Source: Owenia fusiformis (taxonomy: Eukaryota > Annelida > Polychaeta > Sabellida > Oweniidae). Taken from it: a stretch of DNA of 64,000 bases. Shown here one piece after another: positions 21,054 to 32,800 of this stretch; the stretch's first letter is position 1; the number at the start of each line of letters is the position of its first letter. Position numbers and translations under genes: made by a program. The stretch lies in the NCBI GenBank assembly GCA_903813345.2, contig CAIIXF020000008.1, positions 12,615,278 through 12,679,277 on the forward strand, written 5' to 3'. A model generated the notes under the pieces. The model made no database searches. It saw nothing but the letters and a program-made list of their open reading frames with translations, and was not told where the DNA came from.

Positions 21054-23057
21054 ATGAAAGATAAAGCAATGGCATCGACATGGATTGTACTTACATTTTC
21101 CCTGCTTTGGGTAAATGTTTGCGTTAGTTGTTGGCCGTCACAACCTTTTCAATCTCGGACACCAAAAATTAAGGTCAGGCCAGATGGACATTTCGTGGAT
21201 CCTCAGGGACGGGTGAGAATGTTCCATGGATTTAATAAAGTTGAGAAAGGATTCCCTTGGTACCCTGCTTCGTTGCTGAATGAAACCAGGTTGAAATTGT
21301 ATGAAGATTGGGGCTTTAACGCTGTTCGGCTTGGTACAATGTGGGCAGGAGCCTACCCTGCAAAAGATCAAGTAAACCAGACCTATATGAACACTCTCGG
21401 GGAAATCATTGACAAACTAGGCAACCATGGCATGTACAGTATTCTAGACATGCATCAAGATGTCCTCACGTCAAAGTACAAAGCATACGATGGTGTTCCT
21501 TTATGGTTGATTGACATGTTTCCCGAGCCAAAACACAGCTACCCATGGCCTCTTCCTAGTATCTCTCAATGGGCGGAGGGGTATCTTACAGAGGCTGTCA
21601 GTTCAGCTTTCGGTTGCCTTTATAACAACACCAATGGGGCTTTGAATTATTATACTGATTTTTGGAAGACTGTAGCGAGACAATACATGAATAAGGATAG
21701 TGTTCTAGCATATGAGTTGATGAATGAACCATGGGCGGGAGACATATATGAAGACCCTACATTAATCCTACCAGGTAGATATATTTTATTGGTCACAACT
21801 TATTGTATGTTTACATTAAATATTTTTTATTGTATTCAGCAGTTGTAAACCCTGTTCATAGCAGTTTGTATTGTGTTATTCAAATATTCTTTGTATTTTC
21901 TCGTTGGTATTGATGAAATGTTTACTTGAACTCATTTGGCTTGTTCCATTGAGCAGTATATGTATTGAGTTTTCATTGTACATGTAATGATTATCCATAT
22001 TTTTTTCAAACAGGGGTATTTTGGAGATTCTTGTGTGATTAAGAAAATCAAGACATGTTTAATATTTTAAAAAACTCAGTGAAAAGAACTTAGGTTAGGT
22101 GTTACCCTTTTAATTCCTGATTCAATCTTAGTTGATAAGTCACATCTATATATTGAATTCTGATATGATTAACAGATTGCAACTTAAAATTTTATATTGT
22201 AAATAATCTTTTTTATTCTTAATCATGTCAGTAAATTGTTTTATGATATATTCTATTCTCCAGGTCGTGCAGGTTTCAAAAACCTTCTCCCTATGTGGGA
22301 CTGGTTAGCTGACGGTATTCGTAAAGTGGACGAAAATACCATAATTATGTATGAGCCAGTCACATGGGCCATATACTTACATACAGAGGGTTTTGGAACC
22401 GGATTTGGTCATGTTCCCGGAGGGTACACTTACAAGGATCGTTCCGCATTGTCGTATCATTACTACTGCCAAATTCTCTCCCCCGGTGATGACCACAAGC
22501 CGTATCCCCACTGGAAACAACTCGTGTGTGATGAAGTCCTCCTTGAACAAATGTTCCAGGTGATCAAGGAATCTATTAATGATACTGGAGGTGGTGGATT
22601 CCTTACAGAATTTGGCCAGGATACTCCAGATAGCAGCGCCAATCATACAAGCACTGAAGAGATGTCTACTGTATTGGATCATGCAGATAAAAACTTACAG
22701 TCATGGACTTATTGGGATTCCCAGTTCTTCTGGCCAAATGGGACTGTAGATTATAATGTTGTGAAGTTGTTCTCACGAACATATGCCCAGGCCATCGCAG
22801 GCACTCCAACCTTTCAAAAATTTGATTTCCTTACTGGGGACTACACATTTGAGTATATGCATGATCCTACTATCAATGCACCCACAGAGTTGTATGTGCC
22901 AACCCTGCACTATCCCATTGGCTTTAACGTTACCCTAACCCCAGGCTTAAAGTGGAGTTATGAAGCCAAAGTTCAGCGTATGTTGATCACTTTACATAGT
23001 AATGATATCATAGACGGACCAATGGTTCCAGTTTCACTGAAAATTAAGGCGAAGTAG
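21054..23057 (+). CDS. Endoglycoceramidase-like GH5 glycosidase, secreted, two exons
   Basis: Exon 21054-21774 and exon 22264-23057 join across a GT-AG intron of 489 bases (phase 1, rebuilding a Gly codon) into 504 residues. Known: endoglycoceramidases (GH5) release intact oligosaccharides from glycosphingolipids; in animals the family is known from cnidarians and other invertebrates. Seen: an N-terminal hydrophobic signal peptide (STWIVLTFSLLWVNVCVSC), HGFNKVEKGFPW with the early family pattern, DMHQDVLTSKY, LMNEPW with the acid/base Glu225, and FLTEFGQD with the nucleophile Glu356. Their 131-residue spacing resembles that of characterised enzymes (about 118). Several N-glycosylation sequons (NET, NQT, NNT, NGT, NVT) fit a secreted protein. 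The start could be Met1 (21054) or Met6 (21069); Met6 gives a more typical signal peptide. The C-terminal ~100 residues form the usual beta domain. No GPI or membrane tail is evident. Confidence 0.9.
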
Positions 23058-23588
23058 AACAGTACTTTGAGTCTATGAGAAAAAGTGATCAGATTGAGAA
23101 GTGTTCACATTAGCGAGGTATCGGATCTACATGTTTCACCAAAAATATAGTATTATACAGATGGTTGTTCATAGACAAGTCATATATGTAATCTGTAGAT
23201 GGTTGACTCCAGGACTATTAACTGCATACAGAGACAGATATACTCGTAAAGGCAGTAAAAGTTAATACTCCTTTCTTTACTAAGGTTGCAGTTTGGACAT
23301 GATTTTACATGCAATACATACTCAAAACCGAAATACAGTGTAATTTTTAAAATGATGATACTTTTTTATCATAGAGTGCTAGTCATTATGATTGATTTGT
23401 ATTTATCTGTACAAAGACATTCAGGTCAGGAACTTAAAGTCCTTGAACTTTAATTGTTGACACATAACTGGGCATGCATTATCATTTTTGGCCAATCAGA
23501 ACACAAGTGCATTTAACACCCACAAATCATATAACTATGTGCTTAAATCCTTAATTGCATTCAGTATTGAATATTATACAGGGATGTA

Positions 23589-23594
23589 AATAAA
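23589..23594 (+). terminator. Candidate poly(A) signal of the GH5 gene
   Basis: AATAAA lies 532 bases after the TAG stop; a second AATAAA occurs near 23686. Either could end the transcript. Assignment is by position only. Confidence 0.35.
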
Positions 23595-25962
23595 TGTTTA
23601 TGAAATGGGTAATAAAAATTTATGAGAAATGAAATAATGTTCACCTGTTTAAAAGATCAGAATTCATATGAAAATTCAATTTGCAATAAACAGCATAGGA
23701 ATGTTCTTTCATAGACATCCACTAATAAATGGAAACAACAGGCAAAATTAATGGAAATCATACATGGAAAAGTTGAAAGTCCCTAAAAACAACAGGCGAT
23801 TTTTTGAAAACAACCGGTGAAAATCACCTGTTGCCTGCTGCTAATGAAACCCCTGCTAAATTATATGTAATTTCATTGTTTCCTGTGGAATGGCAAATGA
23901 TGCTCACTGCAAAAAATGAGTGTTATAATATTTGACTGTTGTTACAAATGTATTGATAATTAATATCTTTCTCAATTGCATATCTATTGTTTTCTAATCT
24001 TTATCAAAGATAAAATATATTTCAACAATTCTTATCAGTTATTTTTAGACCTGAGTTGACATTGAAGGAGTTGGCAACTTCAGACAATGGTCCTTATTAA
24101 TTCTATTACCTATTGCATCTCTCTTCTTATAATTGTCATAGAGGCTGTGATTAAAGAAGAGAGAATTACTATGCCATGATGGTATGCCATGATGGCCTTA
24201 ACATAGGCGTAGCGGCTAGTGCGCACAGGCGTACCAGATGGTTGCAAATACACTCCAAATACAACTAAACTTCAAAATTTTCTCCCCAGACCCCCTGAAC
24301 GATCATTTTTTGCTTTGCTCAACTTGTATTCCCTTGGTGGCATACTACTAATAAAAATAGCGCTACACCCATGCTAAGGGAGAATGTTCAAGTACTTGGC
24401 TTCATCTTAAAAACAATATTCTAGATAATACAAAAATATTGGGAAATACTCTAATTGTCAATATTTTTCCAAAACAGCTCTCTTGTCATTTCCAGTGAAA
24501 ACATGTTATTATGCAATCACTGTGTTTACTCAGTTCAACCAGAGACATATGTGTTTTATATGTGTCTGGTTCAACTTGATGGTTATCATTAATTATATTG
24601 TGAAATTGTGAAACTGTGAAACTTATACAAATGCTGTTTTTATCAGAAAATAACTTTTTGTAGTCCTTAAAAATGCTCATATTGCACAAAATAACTTCTC
24701 TGACTCCCCTGAATCTATGTACTATTACCATCCATTATAGGTGTCATTACTTATACCTCTATGGGGCCTTAATTGTCAAACATCTACATGTATATGCCAT
24801 TTTTCACAAGTTATTATCAGGGTTATTACATTAGACTGAGGGGGCAAAAAGCCAAGAAGTCATAATTTGTTATATATATGTTGTAGAAAAACAGTGCACA
24901 TGCATGAAAAAATATAAAGTATAGTTGCTAAAAGTGTGATCCACAATTTGGTCTGTCAGTTTATTCAACTCTGTAAAGTTAATAAGATGGCAGCACCAGG
25001 CTAGGCTATTTTCTGTGTCGCAACAAGCATTTTAAGGACTTTGAAAAAATAAAAGAAGATAGGCAGACATGGGACATATGCGCAAAAAGCATTGGAAAGC
25101 TGTGAAAGTTTTAAAATAAAGATGCTTTTAACCCATCTCTAGGTTTTGTTGCCTCTTTAATTAGATTCATATTTCAAAATGGTAATTAAAGGGGTACATG
25201 TAGATTAGTATTACAACAGAATAGAGTATCAGGAATTGCTTGCTTGAGAGAAAGAGCACATCCAACAAATGCAGGGCCAGACATCATCCACTAAGTTCCT
25301 TCTTAAGAAGGAGGTACGAGTTCTGTAGCCCTGTGTTTGGCGGATGGAAAGAGCATGTGTCAAGAATATTATGGATGGTCTTATCACAAGCTGAAGAAGA
25401 GTCGAATCAGGCTCATGCATTTAGGTTCAGCATCTCTGAGATGTCATCTTCGTCTGAATTATCTCCAGTTTATTTACAAACAATTTACATTTATGATACA
25501 ATTAGCTGACCCATCATCTTTGAGATTATTGATAACTTTATCTAGTATCTGCTGGCTTGTAGAGACTCACTGTGTGATGATGATCATTTGAAGCTGAAAC
25601 AATTGACCTTATTGACACATTTATTCAACATATCTGTCATAGGTCTTTCTCATGTCAATGTTATTTTATTTTTGCTGTATCAATGAAGAGATCCATCATG
25701 ACTATTCTCTCTAGAAAATGATCCCATGCAATGTCAAACATGGATTTAATGGGAAACTCCCAATATTTATTCATGCATTTCTGAGGTTATTGTCAAACTG
25801 ACACCTTTTTGAAAAAAGGACATGAATTTTTAATTTGGAGGTTTGGAATGTAGTCAAAAATAAGCTAATTTTAAAATTAACATTTCATATTTCTGATAAA
25901 TGAAGTGAGACATATCAAAAATGAGATGGGGCTAAGGATACACATGATCTACATGCAGAGTC

Positions 25963-26156
25963 TAGTGAAACCTGTATATATGTACACCTCTCTAATCTGA
26001 ACACCTCTCAAGTCTCAATGTGAACATTTTTTCTCGGTCTCAAATTTGTTATATCCCACTGACTCACATGTTTATAAAACCTGGAAATGTGAACACCTAC
26101 TAAACCAAACACTTTTGGCCAGTCTCAGAGCTGTTCAGATTAGACAGGTTTTACTG
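25963..26156. mobile_element. Pogo/Tigger-like MITE
   Basis: GTGAAACCTGTATATATGTA at the left and TTAGACAGGTTTTACTG at the right, with the internal words CTAATCTGAACACCTCTC and ACACTTTTGGCCAGTCTC shared with the 50522 and 56817 copies. Confidence 0.75.
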
Positions 26157-26499
26157 TACCTGGTCATTGATATTTTAATAATATGAAGATTGTTTGTCAA
26201 AGTGCGTGGAAGTAAAACAGTAGTTCAGAAGGTCTGGTAAATCATGGTCATAGCACTCGTTTGAGGATTTGCAGTTTTTTAAATGAAGTTTCTCAAAAAT
26301 GTTCACTTCTGGTAGATGTTATCGAAAGAGAGTTTTAATACTAATTATAATAAAAGTTAACAGAGTATCTTCTGAGAAATGGTCTTCACTGGCCATAGAG
26401 AAAGATTCTCACTTCACATTAGACTGTATTGATGTAACAGTACTACCGGGGTACCTCTTATTCATAAATAACATAAGTTCAAGTTGATTTTGTTTGCAA

Positions 26500-29400
26500 C
26501 AAGTGATTTTTTATTTTTTCTCATACATCAGGTTCCATTTACATAATACATATATTACCTGTGCTTTCTAGCACATTCTATATATAAAGCATCACCATAT
26601 ATGGTCACTATTGCCAAATATGGTTAAGAAATAGCCCATTTATCCCATATAAGGTGAAAGGTTGATAGCTAAGTTTGAACTGTGACTGTGAAACAACATA
26701 AATAAATACAAATTAAATTTCCTTAATTAATGCTTATTTGTTTTAATCATAACAATCATAGTTTGAAGGTTCTACTATAAAATAACAACTCCTAATGATC
26801 ATATATAAATGCAGACATAATCAAAACAACAAAAATACAAATCGTTAACTATAAAACAAATATGGAAAATAGTTTAAAATACATCAAATGGTATTCGTTT
26901 TATGAGTACAATGTAAAAAATAAAATCACATCTTGAAGTGGTGAAATTATGCATTGTATGCTTAAACAACTGTGAGGCCATTTTACACTCTGAGTTTAGG
27001 AAAAACTTAAGTTAAGGAAAACTTAAAAGGTCAGAAAAATCTGTAGGTTTTATAAAAACCTTGACACAAGAGTGTCGTCTGCATTAGATGCCACATAAAA
27101 CCCATGAACCACCCCATAAAAGTTTGAGGGAAATATAAAGATCTTTCTGCAGATATTTGCTTCTAGACATAAGAAGATAGAATACTATACAATACATACA
27201 CTTCCATTACACACAGAGTCACCCTGACTGTTATCTGTAATAATTTATACATGGGTGACTGGTCCAATGGAGCTATATTTACATGCTGTACGCGCAGGGA
27301 TCAATATTAGTGTGGACCTATTCCACCCTCCTAACAGGACCTATCTACAACAATTATCACTTTAATACATTATCTGTACAGTGTTATCTTTTATACCACA
27401 TATATTACACCTCCATTTACAAGTTGGCATCATACAAAGTTGAACCCCCTCCCCAAAAACCCTGGTGTTAAATCGTAAAATTTACAAAATTCTATTTGTA
27501 GGTGTTTATATAACATCAGGAATACTTGACAGGGCATTCTTAGTTACAAAATTCCTAAATCAATCATAACCATGGAAACCATGATGTCATAGTCAAAGTA
27601 CAATAACTTTACTAGTGGTAATGTACCCTTTAGGAATCATTTAAAACAACAAAATGTAACAATGTTTGTAAGTATTTTATACCTATGGTACTTTGTATTG
27701 CTATTCATAACTCAGTTACCAAAGTTTTAGGTGGGGGTTCCAAGTTTATAAGAAATAATGTTGGACAGTATACAATATAGCTACAATGTAATATACAGTA
27801 TACAATATAGCTACAATGTAATATACAGTATACAATATAGCTACAATGTAATATGCAGTATACAATATAGTTACAATGTAATATCTACACTTTCACAATG
27901 CTGTGTCCAACCTTTGTCCGTTGCATGACTTCATAGTAAGATGCCATTTAACTTCCCAAGAACCTATACATTGAAACATATGCTCTCCATTGTAATGAAC
28001 AAAATAATCTGAATTTACTGATATATGAAAATTATAAAGGAAAATGCAAGTAATAATGATGCAAGTCCAAAATTCAAAGTTTTTGAAAGAAAATCAATTT
28101 GCACACAAAAAATATGTTTTATTAAAACAATCAACTTGTTTGCACGTATTTTTTCTAAATAGTAATTGAACATCAGATGAAAGCATGTATTTCAATGTAT
28201 TTGTGGAAAGGTCGTAAACTATTTCATTGCAATAACTCACACATTTTTCTATGACCCAAACTGCATAACAACTAAAATTTGGCAAATCAATTGCGAATAT
28301 GAAAAATCAAGTTCTATATACTCTACATTTCATTTGAAAATTGTGTAAAATCACAAGAAAACTAATCTATACAATCTGAGTCACAGAGAGATGCATTATA
28401 TTTTACCCTATTAATAAAAAGCAATACACTCGATTAGTCTCTAGCACCATTGAAATCTTCTGATGACAAAAATGGACCAAAGCTATCCAACATGATTGTT
28501 CAAGAACTTAAGATGAATATGAAATTTCAATGGTTTTTGATGAAATGAAATGTAGGTTTTTCAAACTCTTAAACAATCATTCTGGACAGTTTTAGTTCTA
28601 AATTGTGCATCCAACATGCATGACTATTATTTAGCTGATAATTTAGCTAAAAAGAGGTCATATTTATTTTTAGAAGCAAAAATGTACAGCTTACTAGATC
28701 TAAACATTTTTGTGAAATACACAAGATTTTAATACAAGTTACTGTACTAGTATGCCACCTAGTGGTACTTTCTAAAACCGAATGCTGTAATAAATTCTCA
28801 TTTACTTAGATTTTCACATACATTTCAATTGGTACAAGCTATTCAATTCAAGACAATAGGTTGCAAAATATTGCAATATCTATGTATTATCACACTAATA
28901 CTGATTTCACATTGTCTGCAAATCATATTAAGAATAATTCAGGCAGGGATTTTAATTGGAGCCATCACATCAAATATCAATTGTGTTTCAACACTCATCG
29001 AGGAATTGTTGTTTGATGTGAGGGCCCCAGGTTTTCTATATGGTGGATTGCAGTGTTGTTTACTGGTCCCCTCTAGCTTGTAAAGTTGTGGCTCTATGAT
29101 GTCATCATAGTTTTTTGACTAGCTCGCATTTCTACAAAGATGGCCTCTGTTTTCAACCAGGCAGATCCCCAGCTCCATCTGCTGCAGCAGCAATGCATTG
29201 TAGGACATCATGTCTTCTGTTTGCTAAGCACAATGGGAGTGAGCCTCCTGGTTGGGTCTATAATATTCCGTTTAAAGTTTCTACTCTCAGTAGTATCTCG
29301 ATACAAAATATCCATATATTCATATCTATTTACATTGTGTCCCAACTACTAGTAAAATCAAGCAGACGTGGCACCCTCTCATGTAAAAAGAATTTCATTC

Positions 29401-29572
29401 TTTGTCATTAAAAAATCAGGTAGAGATACTTCAATGCCAGTTGATCCGATTCACAGCCGTCTGTGTCATATGCAATGCATTATGGGACAGCAAGATGGTG
29501 GCTGGTCCTGACCACCTGACTTGTGTATTATATTATACATATACATCGATACTACTAGCCTAGTTGGTAATC
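26500..29572 (-). other. MEIS: Likely MEIS 3' UTR and downstream DNA
   Basis: This stretch is AT-rich and has no coding exon I can support. MEIS-class genes usually have long 3' UTRs, so much of it may be transcribed from the minus strand; the 3' end cannot be placed. A four-copy 30-base tandem repeat lies at 27764-27884. Confidence 0.35.
27764..27884. repeat. 30-base tandem repeat, four copies
   Basis: The unit contains CAGTATACAATATAG and CTACAATGTAATAT; four near-identical copies sit head to tail. Confidence 0.85.
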
Positions 29573-29808
29573 TTATCCTGCATGTATATCCTGTATATGG
29601 CTCATGCCGTCCATTCCTGCGTGTAATGGCGGACTCTGCGCCTGTAGTCCATGCATGCCGTGCATCGGGCCGCCATGTGCCATCATCATATGGTGAGGAT
29701 GGCCGGGAATGAGCATGGCTTGAGAGTGCACGGGCGGACGAATCTGTGACATTTGCGAATAGGATGTACTTGAGGGGCTTCCTCCGTACATATCACCCAT
29801 TCCCATAC
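29573..29808 (-). CDS. MEIS: MEIS terminal coding exon
   Basis: Acceptor ATTTCCAG; 77 codons and TAA. It encodes MGMGDMYGGSPSSTSYSQ, then RPPVHSQAMLIPGHPHH and a Met/His-rich tail ending DIHAG. The 3' UTR must extend leftwards on this strand. Confidence 0.88.
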
Positions 29809-32800
29809 CTGGAAATATAAAGACAATTGGGTTACAAAATGACACATTTTAAACGAAAAATATCACAATTCACGTAAACAAGATCATGGTTTATTTTTAG
29901 TTAGACCATTACAATTTGGGTAAACAATATCATAATTGAAGTAAACAATAACACAATTTAATTGAGTAAACAATAATCTAACATTGTAGGCCAATGTCAA
30001 AATGTGTGTAAAATAATACGATATTACACTGTTTAAATCACATATTAATATTACATTGTTTAAACAAGATATGAATTTTAGAACTACAAATATATTACCT
30101 ACTAAAGCGAAAGTACATAGATATGCAACAACAGACGAAGTATCTGTCAAAAATGATAAATTAGATTTTAATTGAAAATTGAATATGAAATTGATAATAG
30201 ATTTTTAAATAAGTAAATTAGCAGTGGCGCATGGGTAGTTTTTCATGGACGGATGGTTAGAAAGACAATTATTAGTCCGATTGTTTACCATTTGTTTTGT
30301 CTGTTTCCTCAATCAATAACAGCTTGTATATCACATCTTCTAAAATAGTGCCCTTTGTGCAAAAATATAACCTCATATGTGCATAGTAATGACAAACAAC
30401 TTCATGATAAGACCAAATTAGAATGGGAGAATATGACAATAGAATTTCTCAAATCATTTAGTTCTTTATTCTTTCAATCTGCATAATTCCTCTATAAACC
30501 AACTTACTTAATAAAATGTGTGCAGGAAACGAGTCACTAGAGAATGTAGTCTAACTGGAGAAATAACAATTTGACGATGGTTTGTTATTCCAACAGCCAC
30601 GTGGGGGCCCAGAGGGATGCCTAATAAACCCATCAGAAAACTAACCGAATGATAATCAGAAATATTAGAGTTACACATATGGGCCATGAGAGAGCCATCG
30701 CATCTCCGCAATAGTGAATTTGGAATTTCATCTGCGAGACCAAAGTTAACTCGGGCACTTAAGGGCTGTCAAAATATATGACAAAAATGATTAATGAGCC
30801 TAGAGTACAATACTCGGTGCTTAGTGCTATAAAGAGTCCATAATTAAGCAAATGTAATTGTGTGCACAAAGAGAAAGCATCGTAGCAGAACAAGTAACTG
30901 AGTGAACATGCACACCATAATAACAATACAGATTTTGGAATATTTAAAAATATAATATTAACCCTTCCGTGACAACCTTAACCCTAAACCGATAGAGATG
31001 TAATTCTAATTTTGAGAAACCTAGTCCAAATTCTGCTATTCTGTGCTATTTTTCTAAATCAGTTCTGTTGGCAAAGATGCGATTCAATGAAGCGTAGAAG
31101 TAAGAGCTATAAGAGGGGGTTTGTCAGTCCTACTGGAACAACTGTCAGCTGTGATAGATTAACCAGTTCATCTACTGTGACCCAGGTCCCACCTTAAATA
31201 TAATGCCCTCTAGCCCCAATCTAGTTGATAATTCAACATATTTGCTAACAAGTACTGAAATTGCGAGAAAAAAAATAGAGGTGCAAATATCAACAGAACA
31301 CTAAGAAACCTGCAAGTGCAGTGAGTATTTCACTTGGAATGGCATCATGAGAAATATCAGTGAGTTTATCTAGCCATATATACTCTGTATCATTTGCATT
31401 TATTTAGATACCACAATCTTCAGGGACCGAACTTGAGTCAATAGATAGCGTGAAGAAAATGTGACGACTGCCCCCAAAATGGCGATTATAGCAATCTAAT
31501 GGCATGCTATTCCATGGCACAGTAGCTCCTGTCACAACTTGATAGATGGCCCTAATAATGTTAGAATCGTGTCAAAGAAATGTCACCAGCTCATTGCAAA
31601 AGCGACGGCTATTGAAACATTAACGACAAATCGATGATCTGTTATTGGTCAAGGGAGGATTATGGGTAATGTTTCAACAATAGAATCATCATATCTCAAT
31701 GAGCCCAAGATGTTAATAGTCATAATATCGCATTTTGATGTAAAATAGCGGTGACTTTAATGAATTTAATGTTGAGAATTTCCCATAATGCTCAGCATAA
31801 GAACGTGTGATTTATACGAGTCAAGTAAACATCGGCAATATCAATAATTTAGCAATTATATTACAATGTCAGTTTGACCATTAAGGTAGAAAACTATTTG
31901 TAGCATTTGACACTAAATTACTCAACCTGTCTTATTTAGCCATCTAAATCTGACAACGGCAACTGACTTAAATAGTAAATTTGATGGCTTAATCTGTAAT
32001 ACTGTGATGGCTTAATTGGGCACATTGTGATGAAACATATATCAGAATTATGTAAAATATCCGAAGGCATTGATGCATCATACAAGATGTTTTAAATCCT
32101 CATTCATAATATTGTTTGTGGCAAAGTTCCGAGGGGAGATCTGAATGAGTTCACATATAAATTACAAAGTGACCAATATTGAATAATTCACCCCACAGGA
32201 GTGTGGTTAAATCACACAGATTTCCAATCTTCTAGAAATTGATTAAAATAAAATAATTATTAAATCTATCTAAATTATCACCCCTGGATGTCAGCATTAT
32301 CTAAATCATGTGGTCTTAAATCCATTCTCTAATACCTCCCTCCAACTTTCTATTCTTATTCTACAATTTCTGTAATATCACTGATTTTGTAATGGGAATT
32401 TAGTGAAACTATGAAACAATTAAAGAATTAATCTTTAACCTATTGTTCTGTTTGTAGTATTGCGATTGATTTAAGGATCAGCAAGAGCACATGGTGGGAG
32501 GAAAGATCTCACGCCAGGTAGCCACTGTTGTGTATTGTTCCGACGTGTGTTGGGTTGATGGAAGCGTGATGGGCACTGGTTGATGGACCATGCCATTGGT
32601 ACCCTTGAGGGTCACTGGTGGCAAGCACACGTGACAATGTCCAATACAGTTAGAAAATGATCTCATAATTGTTTCCTATACACATTTATTCTGTGTTATA
32701 TTATGATGTAAAGGTTAATGTAAGGTTATGAGTAACATTCCAGTATGCACATTTCTTCATCTTTTGTTTACTCCAGGACACCAATGGAGAAGTCATCATC

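Larger units (their letters stand above)
23058..26499. other. Intergenic region between GH5 gene and MEIS
   Basis: AT-rich, with one pogo-like MITE (25963-26156). Frames at 25240-25591 are short and lack family features. I see no exon. Confidence 0.5.

Noticed and set aside
21138-21371. Antisense frame in the GH5 gene (also 22377-22682)
   Set aside because: Shadows of a well-supported coding exon.
25240-25591. Two overlapping plus-strand frames of 84-89 codons
   Set aside because: No homology, splice signals or codon pattern that I recognise.
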